Below, piece by piece: positions 8,685 to 18,274 of a stretch of 64,000 bases of DNA. The stretch covers positions 1,116,001 to 1,180,000 of the forward strand of contig JALHQZ010000002.1 of the NCBI GenBank assembly GCA_022841705.1. The letters are read 5' to 3'. Made by a program: the position numbers and the translations under genes. This DNA is from Pirellulales bacterium (GTDB lineage: Bacteria; Planctomycetota; Planctomycetia; Pirellulales; Lacipirellulaceae). Positions within the stretch are counted from its first letter, which is position 1; every line of letters starts with the position of its first letter. Below the pieces are notes generated by a model. It had not been told where the DNA came from. It made no database searches and saw nothing but the letters and a program-made list of their open reading frames with translations.

Positions 8685-9233
8685 ATGCCCGCCAATCCGC
8701 CACCGCCGAACCCGTTTGAATCGCCGCAGGCGGTGGATTCGGTAACCACCAGCGACAAGTGGCGACCACGCTGGCGAGAGGTGATGCTAGGACTAGCCCT
8801 CACCCCGCTAGCAACTCCCACGGTCCTTGGAGCAACCGTGATCATAACGAACCGGCTACTACTTCACATTCCTTCGGCTTCAGGATTTCGGCTTCCCGAC
8901 TTCACGCTTGGTAGTTTCACGAGTTTCCTACTACCGGTTTACATCGCAGCTGTGATTTTCGTGTTTCCGATCTTCGGAATCGCGTGGCGCTTTTACAAGC
9001 TATCGACAAGGTCTGTGCTGATGCTCGGACTTGCCGTTGGCGCATTGATCAGCAGCCTTCTCATCGCGGAGCTCTACCAATCGATGCCGACGGGTGAGAC
9101 CTATCCTGATCTGGAGTTCTTGTTCTCAATGCCCCATTTGTTTCTCGCGATCGTCTCGTCCTTCGCCACTTTCGCCCTCTACCTCGCGCACCTCCGCCGC
9201 CGCGACCTCCGCCGAATAGCGCCCTCGGTTTAA
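8685..9233 (+). CDS. NPFxSPQ-type membrane protein, unknown function (paralog 1)
   Basis: 182 residues from ATG at 8685. The N-terminus carries NPFESPQAV followed by WRPRWREVMLGLALTPLA. About four hydrophobic segments follow, and the end is a juxtamembrane basic tail (FALYLAHLRRRDLRR). It is a clear paralog of the three tandem genes at 49340-50965, sharing both the NPF-SPQ start and the FALYLAxLRRRD end. Its upstream region is the REP-A cluster. It is probably an inner-membrane protein with four helices. No enzymatic motif is visible. Confidence 0.75.
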   Translation: MPANPPPPNPFESPQAVDSVTTSDKWRPRWREVMLGLALTPLATPTVLGATVIITNRLLLHIPSASGFRLPDFTLGSFTSFLLPVYIAAVIFVFPIFGIAWRFYKLSTRSVLMLGLAVGALISSLLIAELYQSMPTGETYPDLEFLFSMPHLFLAIVSSFATFALYLAHLRRRDLRRIAPSV

Positions 9234-9774
9234 TAGCCGGATCGTCACAGGATTCGCCCCCATCTTCCGCCCCCAAAAATTTCTTCCAAGTGGCTACAAA
9301 TCGCTCTTGATATCTCCTCCAGAGCGTGTACAAATAATCACTTACGCTCACCAACCACGGCGCGGACGGGAGTTTTGTCGCTCCCCAATGCGCCGGCCGA
9401 ATCGTGGCCACTTTTGCCCGGGCAAGTTCGGTTGCAGGCAAGCGTGAAGGAAGTTACTGACGAAAGTTCTAGTAGCCATCGCCATTTCGGTGCGTTGTCG
9501 TGAAGTAAACTGCGCGGTCGCTTCCTGCGTTGCGATGGGGCGCCCCATCCTTTTTTATTCTTCATTCACACCCCGAATCAACCACATACCGCCGCCATCC
9601 ACAAACCCAACGATCGCTTAAAACATCCTGCGAATTTACCGGCTGACGGTCCCAAGCCGGACAGCCACCCGCTCCCAATCCGCCTGCCCAGCAGGCGCCG
9701 ATTCCGCTAAGATTGCAGGCTCACCAAAAGTGACTGCCACAACACTGCCGACTGCCCGCTGCCTACCGCCCACT
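9234..9774. other. Gene-free stretch before alaS
   Basis: No convincing coding region, tRNA or repeat family is visible. The short frames here lack recognisable domains or codon bias. The alaS promoter is presumably within the last 150 bases, but I cannot point to clear -35/-10 boxes. Confidence 0.5.
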
Positions 9775-12576
9775 ATGAAAACCAACGAACTCCGCGAAAA
9801 GTACCTCGCTTTCTTTGAATCGAAAGGCCACAAGCGCGTTGCCAGCGATGTGCTCGTGCCGACGTGGGATCCCAGCGTGCTGTTCACGCCGGCGGGGATG
9901 AACCAGTTCAAGGACCACTTCCTCGGCAAGGTGAAGCTGGAGTTCACCACCGCCACCACCTGCCAAAAATGCTTACGCACGGGGGACATCGATAACGTCG
10001 GCCGGACGCCGCGGCATCACACGTTCTTCGAGATGCTGGGCAACTTCAGCTTTGGCGATTACTTCAAGCGGGACGCCATCAACTGGGCGTGGGAGTTTCT
10101 GACCGACAAGAAATGGCTCGGCCTGCCGGGCGACTGCTTGCATGTGACCGTCTACCAAGACGATGACGAAGCAGCGGAGATCTGGCGCAAGGATGTGGGG
10201 CTCAAGGTCGAACGGATCAAGCGGGAAGGCGAAGACGAAAACTTTTGGCCCGCCAGCGCGCCGAGCCAAGGGCCCGACGGCGTCTGCGGGCCGTGCAGCG
10301 AAATCTATTACACGCCACCGGGCGGGCAGGAACTCGAAATCTGGAACTTGGTTTTCACGCAGTTCAACCGCGTGGGCGAACCGCCGAACAATTTGCAGCC
10401 ACTGCCGTCCAAAAATATCGACACCGGCATGGGACTCGAACGCACCGCCGCCACGCTGCAAGGAGTTGATACCAACTATCATATCGACATTTTGAAGCCG
10501 ATTGTCCTCGCCGCGGCGGAAGTGTGCGGAGTGAAGTACGATCCGGAGAGCGACAACGGCCGGCGGCTGCGGCGCATTACCGACCACGTTCGCGCCTGCA
10601 CGTTCGCGGTGCACGAGAATGTGTATCCCGGGCCGAACAAAGAAAAGTACGTGGTCAAGCGTTTGCTCCGCCGCGCGGTGCTCGATGGCCACCAGATGGG
10701 CGTGCATGAACCGTTCTTGCACAAGCTCGTGCCGATGGTCGCCGAGATGATGCGCGTGCCGTATCCCGAGCTGGGCGAAACGGTGGAGCGCGTAGCAAGC
10801 GTCATTCAAAAAGAAGAGGCGAACTTCTTCGGCACAATTGACGAGGGCCTCAATCGCATCGAGCGGGTTTTCGACGACATGCGAAAGACCAACCGCACGG
10901 CGGTTGATGGCCACGTCGCCGCCGAGCTGTACCAAACATTCGGCGTGCCGCCGGAGTTGTTTGAAGGTTTGGCCGCCGACCGCAAGCTCACTTTCGATTG
11001 GCCCGGCTACCGCGCGGCGATGGACGAGCACGGCGAGCTCTCCGGCAAAGTGCAGCACACCGTGATGGGCGCGAAAGGCCCGATTGATACCCTCAAGCAA
11101 ACGCACGGCCACACGACGTTCCTCGGCTACGACACAACCACCGCTTCGGCCAAGGTGCTCGGCATCGTCCGCGGCGAAGCGCCGCACGAAGAACAGATCG
11201 ACACGGCAACTGCCGGCACGGATGTGCTGCGCGTCGTCCTCGACCGCACGCCCTTCTACGGCGAAAGTGGCGGCCAAGTGGGCGATGTCGGTAAGCTGAC
11301 CGCTGCGGGCTGTGAGTTCACTGTGACTGACACGCAAAAGGATGGCGGTTTGTTCGTTCACATCGGCACGGTCACCAAGGGAACACTTACCAGCGGCGCC
11401 ACGGTCGAAGCGGTGGTCGACACCACGCGCCGCACGGGCATTTGCCGTGCGCACTCCGCCACGCACATTTTGCATCACGCGCTGCAAAAGCACGTTGGCA
11501 GTCACGCGCAGCAGCAAGGCTCGAAGGTGGACGCCGATTGGCTGCGGTTCGACTTCACCAATCTCAGCCCCGTTACGAGCGAACAACTCGTCGCCATCAA
11601 CCGCGATGTCGTCGCGCACATCAAAGCCGCCGAACCGGTGAAGTGGGAAACGTTGCCACTGGCCGAAGCGCGCAAGGCGGGCGCCATGATGCTGTTCGGC
11701 GAAAAGTATCCCGATCCCGTGCGAATGGTGTCGATGGGCACGTTCAGCCGCGAACTGTGCGGCGGCACGCACCTCACCAACACTAGCCAGGTCGAGCAGT
11801 TCGAAGTGCTCAGCGAAGAGGGCGTCTCCGCCGGCACGCGGCGGATTGTGGCGCTCACCGGCGCCAAAGCCGCCGAACACGCCGCGGCCATTGAAGCGGG
11901 CTTCGCGAAACTCGAAGCCCTGCTCGGGGTGAAAGGCGCGGCGGTCGTTGGTGCTGTAACCAATTTGCTGGAGAAGCAGCGCGGCCTCAAGAAGGTGCTC
12001 AGCGGCAGTGGCAAGTTAGCGGACGCTAAGTCGCAAGCGGGTGGCGGCGCGGCGCTCGACTACCAAGGGAAGAAGCATGCGCTCGCCGAGGCGGGGCGGT
12101 TGCTTTCGACCGGCGCGCTCGCGGTGGCCGAGCGCGTGGAGACGCTGCTGGCCGAAGTCGCTTCGCTAGAAAAACAACTCGCCGCGCGCGATGCAGGCGG
12201 CCCGCTCACGGGCGATGCGCTGTTGGAGAAGGCGGTGCAAATCGCCGGCGTGACCGTGGTGATTGCCGACGCGCCGGGCGTCGCGCCGAACCTCATGCGG
12301 CAGCTGATCGACGCCGTGCGGCAAAAGACCCAACCCGCCGCGGTGCTGTTGGCCTCCGCGAGTGGTGACGACAAAGTCACCCTTGTCGCCGGCATCACCA
12401 AGGACCTGCAAGACCGTGGCCTCTCGGCCGGCAAGTGGATTTCGCCCGTCGCCGAAGCGCTCGGCGGCGGCGGCGGCGGCCGACCCGATTTGGCCCAAGC
12501 GGGTGGCAAACACCCTGAAAAGCTGCCCGCGGCGCTCGAAATCGCCCGGCAAACGATCACCGGAATGCTGGGTTAG
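9775..12576 (+). CDS. alaS: Alanine--tRNA ligase
   Basis: Charges tRNA-Ala and edits mischarged serine or glycine. 933 residues from ATG at 9775, where the conserved start MKTNELREKYLAFFESKGH begins. The class II catalytic core follows (PTWDPSVLFTPAGMNQFKD, TPRHHTFFEMLGNFSFGDYF). The editing domain has its zinc ligands in HSATHILHHAL and CGGTHL. A C-terminal DHHA1 domain contains the glycine-rich block GGGGGGRPDLAQAGG. The family is usually near 875 residues, so this one is slightly long. It ends 405 bases before the next gene, across palindromes. Confidence 0.97.
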   Translation: MKTNELREKYLAFFESKGHKRVASDVLVPTWDPSVLFTPAGMNQFKDHFLGKVKLEFTTATTCQKCLRTGDIDNVGRTPRHHTFFEMLGNFSFGDYFKRDAINWAWEFLTDKKWLGLPGDCLHVTVYQDDDEAAEIWRKDVGLKVERIKREGEDENFWPASAPSQGPDGVCGPCSEIYYTPPGGQELEIWNLVFTQFNRVGEPPNNLQPLPSKNIDTGMGLERTAATLQGVDTNYHIDILKPIVLAAAEVCGVKYDPESDNGRRLRRITDHVRACTFAVHENVYPGPNKEKYVVKRLLRRAVLDGHQMGVHEPFLHKLVPMVAEMMRVPYPELGETVERVASVIQKEEANFFGTIDEGLNRIERVFDDMRKTNRTAVDGHVAAELYQTFGVPPELFEGLAADRKLTFDWPGYRAAMDEHGELSGKVQHTVMGAKGPIDTLKQTHGHTTFLGYDTTTASAKVLGIVRGEAPHEEQIDTATAGTDVLRVVLDRTPFYGESGGQVGDVGKLTAAGCEFTVTDTQKDGGLFVHIGTVTKGTLTSGATVEAVVDTTRRTGICRAHSATHILHHALQKHVGSHAQQQGSKVDADWLRFDFTNLSPVTSEQLVAINRDVVAHIKAAEPVKWETLPLAEARKAGAMMLFGEKYPDPVRMVSMGTFSRELCGGTHLTNTSQVEQFEVLSEEGVSAGTRRIVALTGAKAAEHAAAIEAGFAKLEALLGVKGAAVVGAVTNLLEKQRGLKKVLSGSGKLADAKSQAGGGAALDYQGKKHALAEAGRLLSTGALAVAERVETLLAEVASLEKQLAARDAGGPLTGDALLEKAVQIAGVTVVIADAPGVAPNLMRQLIDAVRQKTQPAAVLLASASGDDKVTLVAGITKDLQDRGLSAGKWISPVAEALGGGGGGRPDLAQAGGKHPEKLPAALEIARQTITGMLG

Positions 12577-12981
12577 TTTGGGCGCCACTGGCGTGCCGCC
12601 AGTGAGAAGTGATGACAGACTCAACTCAGGGTTCCCAATGGCGGCACGCCAGCGGCGCCAGAGCGTGAGCCCGTCATTGTTCTTTGACAACCTAGTTAAT
12701 GAGAATGAGATCGGCGGGTGGCTGGGGTCGCGACCCCAGCAGCGGCGAAATCAAACTCCATGCTGCTGGGGGCGGCTGACGCGCCGACCCCAGCCACCCT
12801 AGCTGAATGCTAGCATGAGAAAATTCCTGAGTCGCCTTGATTTCTACCCGCTCTCCGCGCTATGATGCGCAGACTTGCGTGGTGGGACGCCGCGCGTGCA
12901 ACACTTGAATCTTCTCCTCATGAGCTCTCGGCAGGACGCCGGCCCTTTTCTTTTCCCCCTCATCGCATGGAGCACTCTGTC
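12577..12981. repeat. Two REP-like inverted pairs between alaS and the STAS gene
   Basis: The first pair is at about 12581-12662: GGCGCCACTGGCGTGCCGCC faces its reverse complement copy. The second is at about 12718-12801: GGCTGGGGTCGCGACCCCAG faces CCGACCCCAGCCACC. Each has the bipartite arrangement of a bacterial mosaic element. No gene is present. Confidence 0.8.
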
Positions 12982-13359
12982 ATGACCCCTTTAGCAGCCG
13001 GCGCGTATTGCCGAGTGGACCGCGGCCCGAATTGGTTGTTCGTCAAAGCGCCACGTGAAGTGATCGCCGAGACCGAACCACGCGATTTGTGCGACGACCT
13101 GTGGAACATCGCCGAGCGGCACTTCGTCTACCGCATTGTGCTGGAAATGGACGAAGCGGAAGACTTGCCCGAAGAGATGTCCGCGGAACTCTCCGAGTTC
13201 GAACAACGCTTGGCCGATCACGGCGGGGCACTACGCATCTGTGGACTGAACGATCAGTGCCAGCAGACGCTCGCTGGTTCGCATTATGGTTCGGCGCTGA
13301 AGAATCATAGCTCACGTCTCGCGGCGGTGGGCGATAGCCGGCTCGCGCGCGATTTGTAG
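12982..13359 (+). CDS. STAS-domain protein (anti-anti-sigma-like)
   Basis: 125 residues from ATG at 12982; a further in-frame ATG at 12967 is possible. The pattern fits a STAS fold: VDRGPNWLFVKAPREV, RIVLEMDEAEDLPEEMSAEL, then GGALRICGLNDQCQQTL, as in SpoIIAA-like proteins that act by partner switching with anti-sigma factors. The usual phosphorylatable serine before the second helix appears as DEAEDLPEE, so classical serine phosphorylation is unlikely. No kinase or phosphatase partner is adjacent. The TAG stop (13357-13359) is the start of a palindromic repeat. Confidence 0.7.
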   Translation: MTPLAAGAYCRVDRGPNWLFVKAPREVIAETEPRDLCDDLWNIAERHFVYRIVLEMDEAEDLPEEMSAELSEFEQRLADHGGALRICGLNDQCQQTLAGSHYGSALKNHSSRLAAVGDSRLARDL

Positions 13360-13433
13360 CACGGCTTCATAAAGCCGTGCGAGATTGCGGCCTATCAATA
13401 AACGGGACGCACGGGACTTCGGTCCCGTGCTAC
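13356..13433. repeat. Two REP-like hairpins that supply stop codons to both flanking genes
   Basis: TAGCACGGCTTCATAAAGCC forms a hairpin with GCCGTGC at 13357-13381. GCACGGGACTTCGGTCCCGT forms another near 13408-13430. Reading outward, each starts with TAGCACGG, and each TAG is the stop codon of the gene it abuts (STAS on plus, GH10-like on minus). Confidence 0.85.
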
Positions 13434-14854
13434 TGCAAATACTTCCGGCGCAATTCGCGCAGCGATTCGAGTGCGGGTTTCACTTCGCCGCTCGCGTCGA
13501 CCAACCCGGCCGGCGTGGCTTCAGTGTCGATCAGTTGATTCCACACCACCACCTGCACGCAGTTTTTGGCGAGCAGCATCGGCAGCGTTTTGACGATCCA
13601 GTGGGTTTGTACGTCGTACTCGGTCATTCCGCTGGGGACGTGGATCGAGAGCACCAGCGGCAGCTCCATTCGCACGCTCCAAGAGTCCAGCAATCGGCTG
13701 AAGGCGAGCGGGTTGCGGAGCATCGTTTCGTGTTGGCCGGCGCCAAGGTTTAGCTCGAGCGCGAAACCGGCGATGCCAAGGTCCGCGCGGGCGAGCGCAT
13801 CAGCAAAGTCAAGCGGTGAAAGTTCACCATTATGCCGGCCGAGGTACTCGGCCCAGGGCTGATCGAGTGTCACGACGACCGGCGCGCGGGGGTCGAGATC
13901 GCGCGTGAGTTTCACCGCCCGGGCGGCGATGTGAAGTCGTTCTTCGTCGGTCAGCGACAGGACGCGCTGCCGGTTGATCCGGCCGGCGACGTTCCACAAA
14001 CTCACACGGCCCTTGTAGCGCTGCACCACGGCGGTGGCGTGCCTCAGCATTTGGGCGCTCAGCGTTTCCATGTCTCCTTCCCACAGGTACGACCAGTGCG
14101 GCAGGCTGCGCTCGTCGAACTCCACCAGCGGCCCGCAGGCGACACGGAAGCCGCGCGACTCTGCCCAGGCGATTTTGGCGTCCACAACATCCCAGCCGCG
14201 GCGCCCTTCGTCCGCTTCCACCGTGCGCCAGTTGCACGGGATGACGGCCAGATTGAACGCGCTCGCCAGCGCATCGGTCAGTTCGCTATCCGGCGCGCGG
14301 TCGCCATCCACCCGCACGCCGAGCATCGTTGGCAACTTGTCGACATTCACCAGCCGGCCGCGGATCGCTTGCTCGGCGTATGTTGCCGCGAGCGCGTGCG
14401 ACGCCACGGCCGATGCGGCAATGGCTTGCTCCGCCCACTTGGCCGCTTCGGCCACCGGGCGCTGGTTGGCCGCCGCGCGCGAGAAGAGGCGGGTCGCTTC
14501 CAGCACCGCGGCTCGCACGGAGTCCGGCGTTTCGAGGCCGAGCATCTCCCAGTTGGCAAGCTGGTTCCGCAGCCGATAGACTTCGCCGCGCGCGAGTTCC
14601 ACTTCCAACAGGTACGGCCGTTCGCGCTCCATGAGCGTGGCGGTGGAGAGGAGCCATTCCCCTTCGCCGAGCACCGGCCACGGGATGCAGATGGCGCCCG
14701 AAGCATCGTCGTTGCGCTCGACCACAATCTGGTCGCCGCTGCGGTAAGCTCGGGTGAAGTACGGCAACTCGTCTGGCCCGGTGGCGTAGACGCGCGCGAG
14801 CCGATCATCGCTGATCCGCTCGCGAGCACACACGGCCAGTCGCGTTACACCCAT
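13430..14854 (-). CDS. GH10-like TIM-barrel protein, catalytic glutamates replaced
   Basis: 474 residues. The N-terminal third is an all-beta plus helical domain (ICIPWPVLGEGEWLLSTATL, then VELARGEVYRLRNQLANWEM). The rest resembles a family 10 glycoside hydrolase barrel: FNLAVIPCNWRTVEADEG, AWAESRGFRVACGPL, GRVSLWNVAGRIN and LPLVLSIHVPSG. In active GH10 xylanases the acid/base glutamate ends a WDVVNE motif and the nucleophile lies in an ITELD motif. Here these positions read WNVAGR and VLSIHV, so both glutamates appear lost. There is no signal peptide. It is probably a non-catalytic carbohydrate-binding barrel, or has a changed function. Confidence 0.7.
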   Translation of the reverse strand: MGVTRLAVCARERISDDRLARVYATGPDELPYFTRAYRSGDQIVVERNDDASGAICIPWPVLGEGEWLLSTATLMERERPYLLEVELARGEVYRLRNQLANWEMLGLETPDSVRAAVLEATRLFSRAAANQRPVAEAAKWAEQAIAASAVASHALAATYAEQAIRGRLVNVDKLPTMLGVRVDGDRAPDSELTDALASAFNLAVIPCNWRTVEADEGRRGWDVVDAKIAWAESRGFRVACGPLVEFDERSLPHWSYLWEGDMETLSAQMLRHATAVVQRYKGRVSLWNVAGRINRQRVLSLTDEERLHIAARAVKLTRDLDPRAPVVVTLDQPWAEYLGRHNGELSPLDFADALARADLGIAGFALELNLGAGQHETMLRNPLAFSRLLDSWSVRMELPLVLSIHVPSGMTEYDVQTHWIVKTLPMLLAKNCVQVVVWNQLIDTEATPAGLVDASGEVKPALESLRELRRKYLQ

Positions 14855-14987
14855 AGGGGAAATTCAAACAGGGAAGCCTATAAACGGGCGCAATTCTCTC
14901 GCCTGTGAATCCCTGCGAGTCCCGCAGCCTAGCGATTCTAGTCGGGATGGGGCCGAGGAACAACCACGGCGAGATGGGCCTTTAATT

Positions 14988-15075
14988 TAGTAGGCACGGT
15001 CCCCGTGCCGTCTGCGCCGAGTTAGGAGTAAGCTAGTCCTTTTACGCGAAAACGGCACGGGGACCGTGCCTACTA
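14988..15075. repeat. Inverted pair of REP-C hairpins upstream of guaB
   Basis: TAGTAGGCACGGTCCCCGTG at 14988 and its reverse-complement copy ending CGTGCCTACTA at 15075 face each other across 42 bases. Each copy is itself a hairpin (GGCACGG/CCGTGCC). An identical pair is at 45907-45985. Confidence 0.9.
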
Positions 15076-15167
15076 CAATGGGGCCGCCGGCCAACACCCT
15101 TTTCAATGGCCGCCAATCGGCGAGAATACAGGATTCTCTCGCCCGCACCTCAGGGACCTCTTGCACC

Positions 15168-16658
15168 ATGGCCGATTCTGCCGCCGCCAAAATTTCTGAA
15201 GGCCTGACGTTCGACGATGTGCTGATCGTCCCTGCCTACAGCGAAGTCGTGCCGTCGGAGGTGGAAGTTCACACCCGGCTGACCGCGCGGATTCCGATGC
15301 GGATTCCTCTGCTCAGTTCGCCAATGGACACGGTCACCGAGCACCGGATGGCGATCTCGTTGGCCCAAGAGGGGGGGCTCGGCGTCATTCATAAGAATAT
15401 GTCGATCGACGCCCAGGCGGAGGAAGTCGAAAAGGTCAAACGCTCGGCCAACGGCATCATCTTCGGGCCGGTTACCTTGCCGCCGACTGCTAGCGTCGCG
15501 GAAGCCCGCGAGGCGATGCAAAGCTCGCGCGTTTCGGGCGTACCGATCACCGCTGCTAGCGGCAAGCTGTTGGGCATCATTACCCGCCGAGACCTGCGGT
15601 TTCTCGAGCGAAATGACCTGCCCATCGCCGACGTGATGACCAAAGATCAGCTCGTAACGGCCACGGGGACCGTAACGCTTGAGGAAGCTGAGAAGATTTT
15701 AATGGCGAAAAAGGTCGAGAAGCTTTTGCTGGTTGACGAAGATTACAAACTGACGGGCCTGATTACGATCAAGGACATCGACATGATGCGCCGGTACCCG
15801 CAGGCGGCTAAAGACCGCTTGGGGAGACTGCGCGTCGGCGCCGCCATTGGCGTCCACGACTATGAGCGGGCTGAGCGGCTGATCGCCAAGGAGGTGGACT
15901 TCCTCACTGTTGATAGCGCGCATGGCCACTCGGCGAACGTGATCGAGAGCGTCAAAGAAATCAAGAAGCGGTGGGATATCGACGTGGTGGCGGGCAACGT
16001 GGCGACGGCTGAGGGCTGTCGCGATTTGATCGCCGCCGGCGCCGACGCGGTAAAGGTGGGCATCGGCCCGGGGTCGATCTGCACCACGCGGATCATCTCC
16101 GGCATCGGCGTGCCGCAGATCACCGCGATCAGCGAAGCGGCCAAAGCGGCCAAGGGAACGAACGTTACCATCATCGCCGACGGAGGGATTCGCTACTCAG
16201 GGGACATCACCAAAGCCATCGCCGCCGGCGCCAATGTGGTCATGCTGGGCGGGTTGTTGGCGGGACTGGATGAAAGCCCCGGCGAGCGCGTCCTCTACCA
16301 AGGGCGAACGTACAAAGCGTATCGCGGCATGGGTTCGCTCGGCGCCATGGTCAAGGGCTCCAGCGAACGCTACCGCCAAAAGGGACAGGACGAAGGGAAC
16401 GGCAAGCTGGTGCCCGAAGGGGTTGAAGGACGCGTTCCTTACAAGGGCGCCCTGGGACCATTTGTGTATCAGTTGGTCGGAGGATTGCGGGCCGGCATGG
16501 GTTATTGCGGCGCGCGAACGGTCGATCAGCTACGCACGGAAGCTCGGTTCATCCGGGTTTCGGCGGCCACGGTTAGGGAGAGTCATCCGCATGACATCGC
16601 CATTACGCAGGAAGCGCCCAACTACAGCACCGAATACCACGCCAGCGAAGGGGCATAA
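15168..16658 (+). CDS. guaB: IMP dehydrogenase
   Basis: Oxidises IMP to XMP with NAD, the committed step to guanine nucleotides. 496 residues from ATG at 15168; the open frame upstream is repeat sequence. The start [19 protein letters not shown] is canonical. Two CBS domains occupy about residues 95-215 ([40 protein letters not shown]). The catalytic loop is [13 protein letters not shown] and the phosphate-binding region is [20 protein letters not shown]. The flap [10 protein letters not shown] and the YKG loop VPYKGALG are both present. A conserved Cys-rich gene follows 7 bases downstream and may be cotranscribed. Confidence 0.97.
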   Translation: MADSAAAKISEGLTFDDVLIVPAYSEVVPSEVEVHTRLTARIPMRIPLLSSPMDTVTEHRMAISLAQEGGLGVIHKNMSIDAQAEEVEKVKRSANGIIFGPVTLPPTASVAEAREAMQSSRVSGVPITAASGKLLGIITRRDLRFLERNDLPIADVMTKDQLVTATGTVTLEEAEKILMAKKVEKLLLVDEDYKLTGLITIKDIDMMRRYPQAAKDRLGRLRVGAAIGVHDYERAERLIAKEVDFLTVDSAHGHSANVIESVKEIKKRWDIDVVAGNVATAEGCRDLIAAGADAVKVGIGPGSICTTRIISGIGVPQITAISEAAKAAKGTNVTIIADGGIRYSGDITKAIAAGANVVMLGGLLAGLDESPGERVLYQGRTYKAYRGMGSLGAMVKGSSERYRQKGQDEGNGKLVPEGVEGRVPYKGALGPFVYQLVGGLRAGMGYCGARTVDQLRTEARFIRVSAATVRESHPHDIAITQEAPNYSTEYHASEGA

Positions 16659-16665
16659 CGGCGCC

Positions 16666-17865
16666 TTGAGCGAATCGTGGGCAGATGTGCTCGCCTCCGA
16701 CTCGGCGCCACTGCCGACCACCCTCTCTTCCACTTCACCAATCAGCAGCGAACCGTTATGGCTGCCAGCCGGCCTGCTGGCCGCGCTCGTGATGCTGGCG
16801 ATGGCGCTCTCGGCGTTCGGCGATCAGCCGACGCAGTTGCAGTGGCGTCCACGCGGCAGCAGCGTGAATCGTGCTGGGGTGAACGCGAAACCGGCGCCGG
16901 TGGTGACGAAGCGCGTTGATCGTCACGTTCAGCTCGTGCAGTTCTTGCAGCCGGCGAATGGGCCAATGCTTGGCGCCGCGCGGGTCGATGGCCTCGTCGA
17001 AACAACCGGCGGGACGCCAACGCGGATCGCTCAAGAACCGCAGCTCGATGATGAGCTTAAGAAGCAACTCGAAACTCCCTTCGGCGGCGCTGAAGAACTG
17101 CCGCCGCAACAACCGCCGGCGGATATCACGCCGATCGAACCGCCCGCCGATCTCACCGAAGAACCGCCGATGTTGCCGTCGGATGAGGACGCGGAACTGA
17201 TGGAAGAACCGTCGGACGACGAAGAGATGATGGAAGAGGAGACCACGGAACCCAGTCCCGGCGACAATTCTCCGCCGCTCACTCAACCACGCACGCAGCG
17301 CGATCCGTTCGAAGACGCGCCACTAAGTGCCCCTCCGACGGTGGGCGCCGGCGCTAACCCGGACGCGGATAAGATGGAAAAGGAACGCCAATATGTCGCG
17401 GGCAAATGCGAGGAAGCGCGCACCGCGCTCAAGGCGAACACCATCGACAAAGTCCAATTGAACATCAGCATCACCGGCGTCGAAGGCAAGGATTTTCCTT
17501 ACGAATGCACGCTCGACGACGGCACGCTCTTCGAACCGCGCTGCTGGCCGCAGGTGACCTACATGTGGAAAGCGTCGGCCCTGTGCCACAAGCCGCTGTA
17601 CTTTGAAGAAGAGGCCCTCGAACGCTACGGCCACAGTTGCACCCCGTGCCTGCAACCATTCGTCACCGGAGCCCACTTCTTCCTGACGATCCCCGTGCTG
17701 CCGTACTGCATGGGCATCACCCCGCCGAACGAATGCGTCTACGCCCTGGGCCACTACCGCCCGGGAAGCTGCGCCCCGTACATGATCGACCCGATCCCCT
17801 TCACCTGGCGGGCGGCGATTTTTCAGGCGGGAGCAACGGTGGGCGTGGCGGGGATTCTGCCGTAG
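16666..17865 (+). CDS. Conserved Cys-rich planctomycete-type protein with acidic linker
   Basis: About 399 residues if TTG at 16666 is the start (AAGGGG lies 12 bases upstream); ATG at 16789 is an alternative. Near the N-terminus is one membrane segment (LWLPAGLLAALVMLAMALSA). Then comes a Pro- and acid-rich low-complexity linker (about residues 145-215, rich in DEEMMEEE and PPAD). The conserved C-terminal domain contains CTLDDGTLFEPRCWPQ, ALCHKPLYFEEEALERYG, CTPCLQPF, ECVYALGHYRPGSCAPYM. I recall this domain in many planctomycete genomes without an assigned function. It is likely anchored in the inner membrane with the Cys domain outside. Confidence 0.72.
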   Translation: MSESWADVLASDSAPLPTTLSSTSPISSEPLWLPAGLLAALVMLAMALSAFGDQPTQLQWRPRGSSVNRAGVNAKPAPVVTKRVDRHVQLVQFLQPANGPMLGAARVDGLVETTGGTPTRIAQEPQLDDELKKQLETPFGGAEELPPQQPPADITPIEPPADLTEEPPMLPSDEDAELMEEPSDDEEMMEEETTEPSPGDNSPPLTQPRTQRDPFEDAPLSAPPTVGAGANPDADKMEKERQYVAGKCEEARTALKANTIDKVQLNISITGVEGKDFPYECTLDDGTLFEPRCWPQVTYMWKASALCHKPLYFEEEALERYGHSCTPCLQPFVTGAHFFLTIPVLPYCMGITPPNECVYALGHYRPGSCAPYMIDPIPFTWRAAIFQAGATVGVAGILP

Positions 17866-17921
17866 GCAGCGGTGGGCGCCATGCCCACGCGATCGAAGTA
17901 CAAGCTTAGCGATCCATTAAG

Positions 17922-17958
17922 AAGCATGCCCACGGTCAACTCGTGGGCATGCTTTTTC
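17922..17958 (+). terminator. Rho-independent terminator
   Basis: A perfect 13-base stem, AAGCATGCCCACG paired with CGTGGGCATGCTT, with a 7-base loop, runs directly into a T tract. It lies 57 bases after the Cys-rich gene and would end the guaB transcript. Confidence 0.75.
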
Positions 17959-18004
17959 GGGTTCGACGGAAGTTGAATGATTGGTCGCGTGGGCAAGGCG
18001 CCCG

Positions 18005-18220
18005 GCTGCAAAAACTCGCCCCAACGGGGCGACACACGAAAGCACAGGGCAACGCCCTGGGTACGCAGTGCAACGCGATACCTTGCCCCAACGGGGCAAC
18101 ACAAGCCGACACCGCATTGATGTCTCGCCCCGATGGGGCGAATGTGTTTCGCGCGATGTCGGTTCCCCAGGGCGTTGCCCTGGGCTATCGTCTGATGCCC
18201 CGTTGGGGCATGGGTTGATT
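18005..18220. repeat. REP-D cluster of nested palindromes
   Basis: Alternating hairpins CGCCCCAACGGGGCG, CAGGGCAACGCCCTGGG and TGCCCCAACGGGGCA occur about every 30-40 bases in both orientations. No gene is present between the terminator and the M56 gene end. Confidence 0.88.
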
Positions 18221-18274
18221 GCCGAGCGCGAGGGTTTAGAGCCGCGATGGAAGTCAGTCTAAAGACGCTCGGCA

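Noticed and set aside
9973..11880. 635-codon open frame antisense to alaS
   Set aside because: It lies fully opposite a certain gene and has no recognisable domain; GC-rich third-position bias produces such frames.
15066..15167. N-terminal extension of IMP dehydrogenase
   Set aside because: It begins in a REP-C hairpin, and the family start is at 15168.
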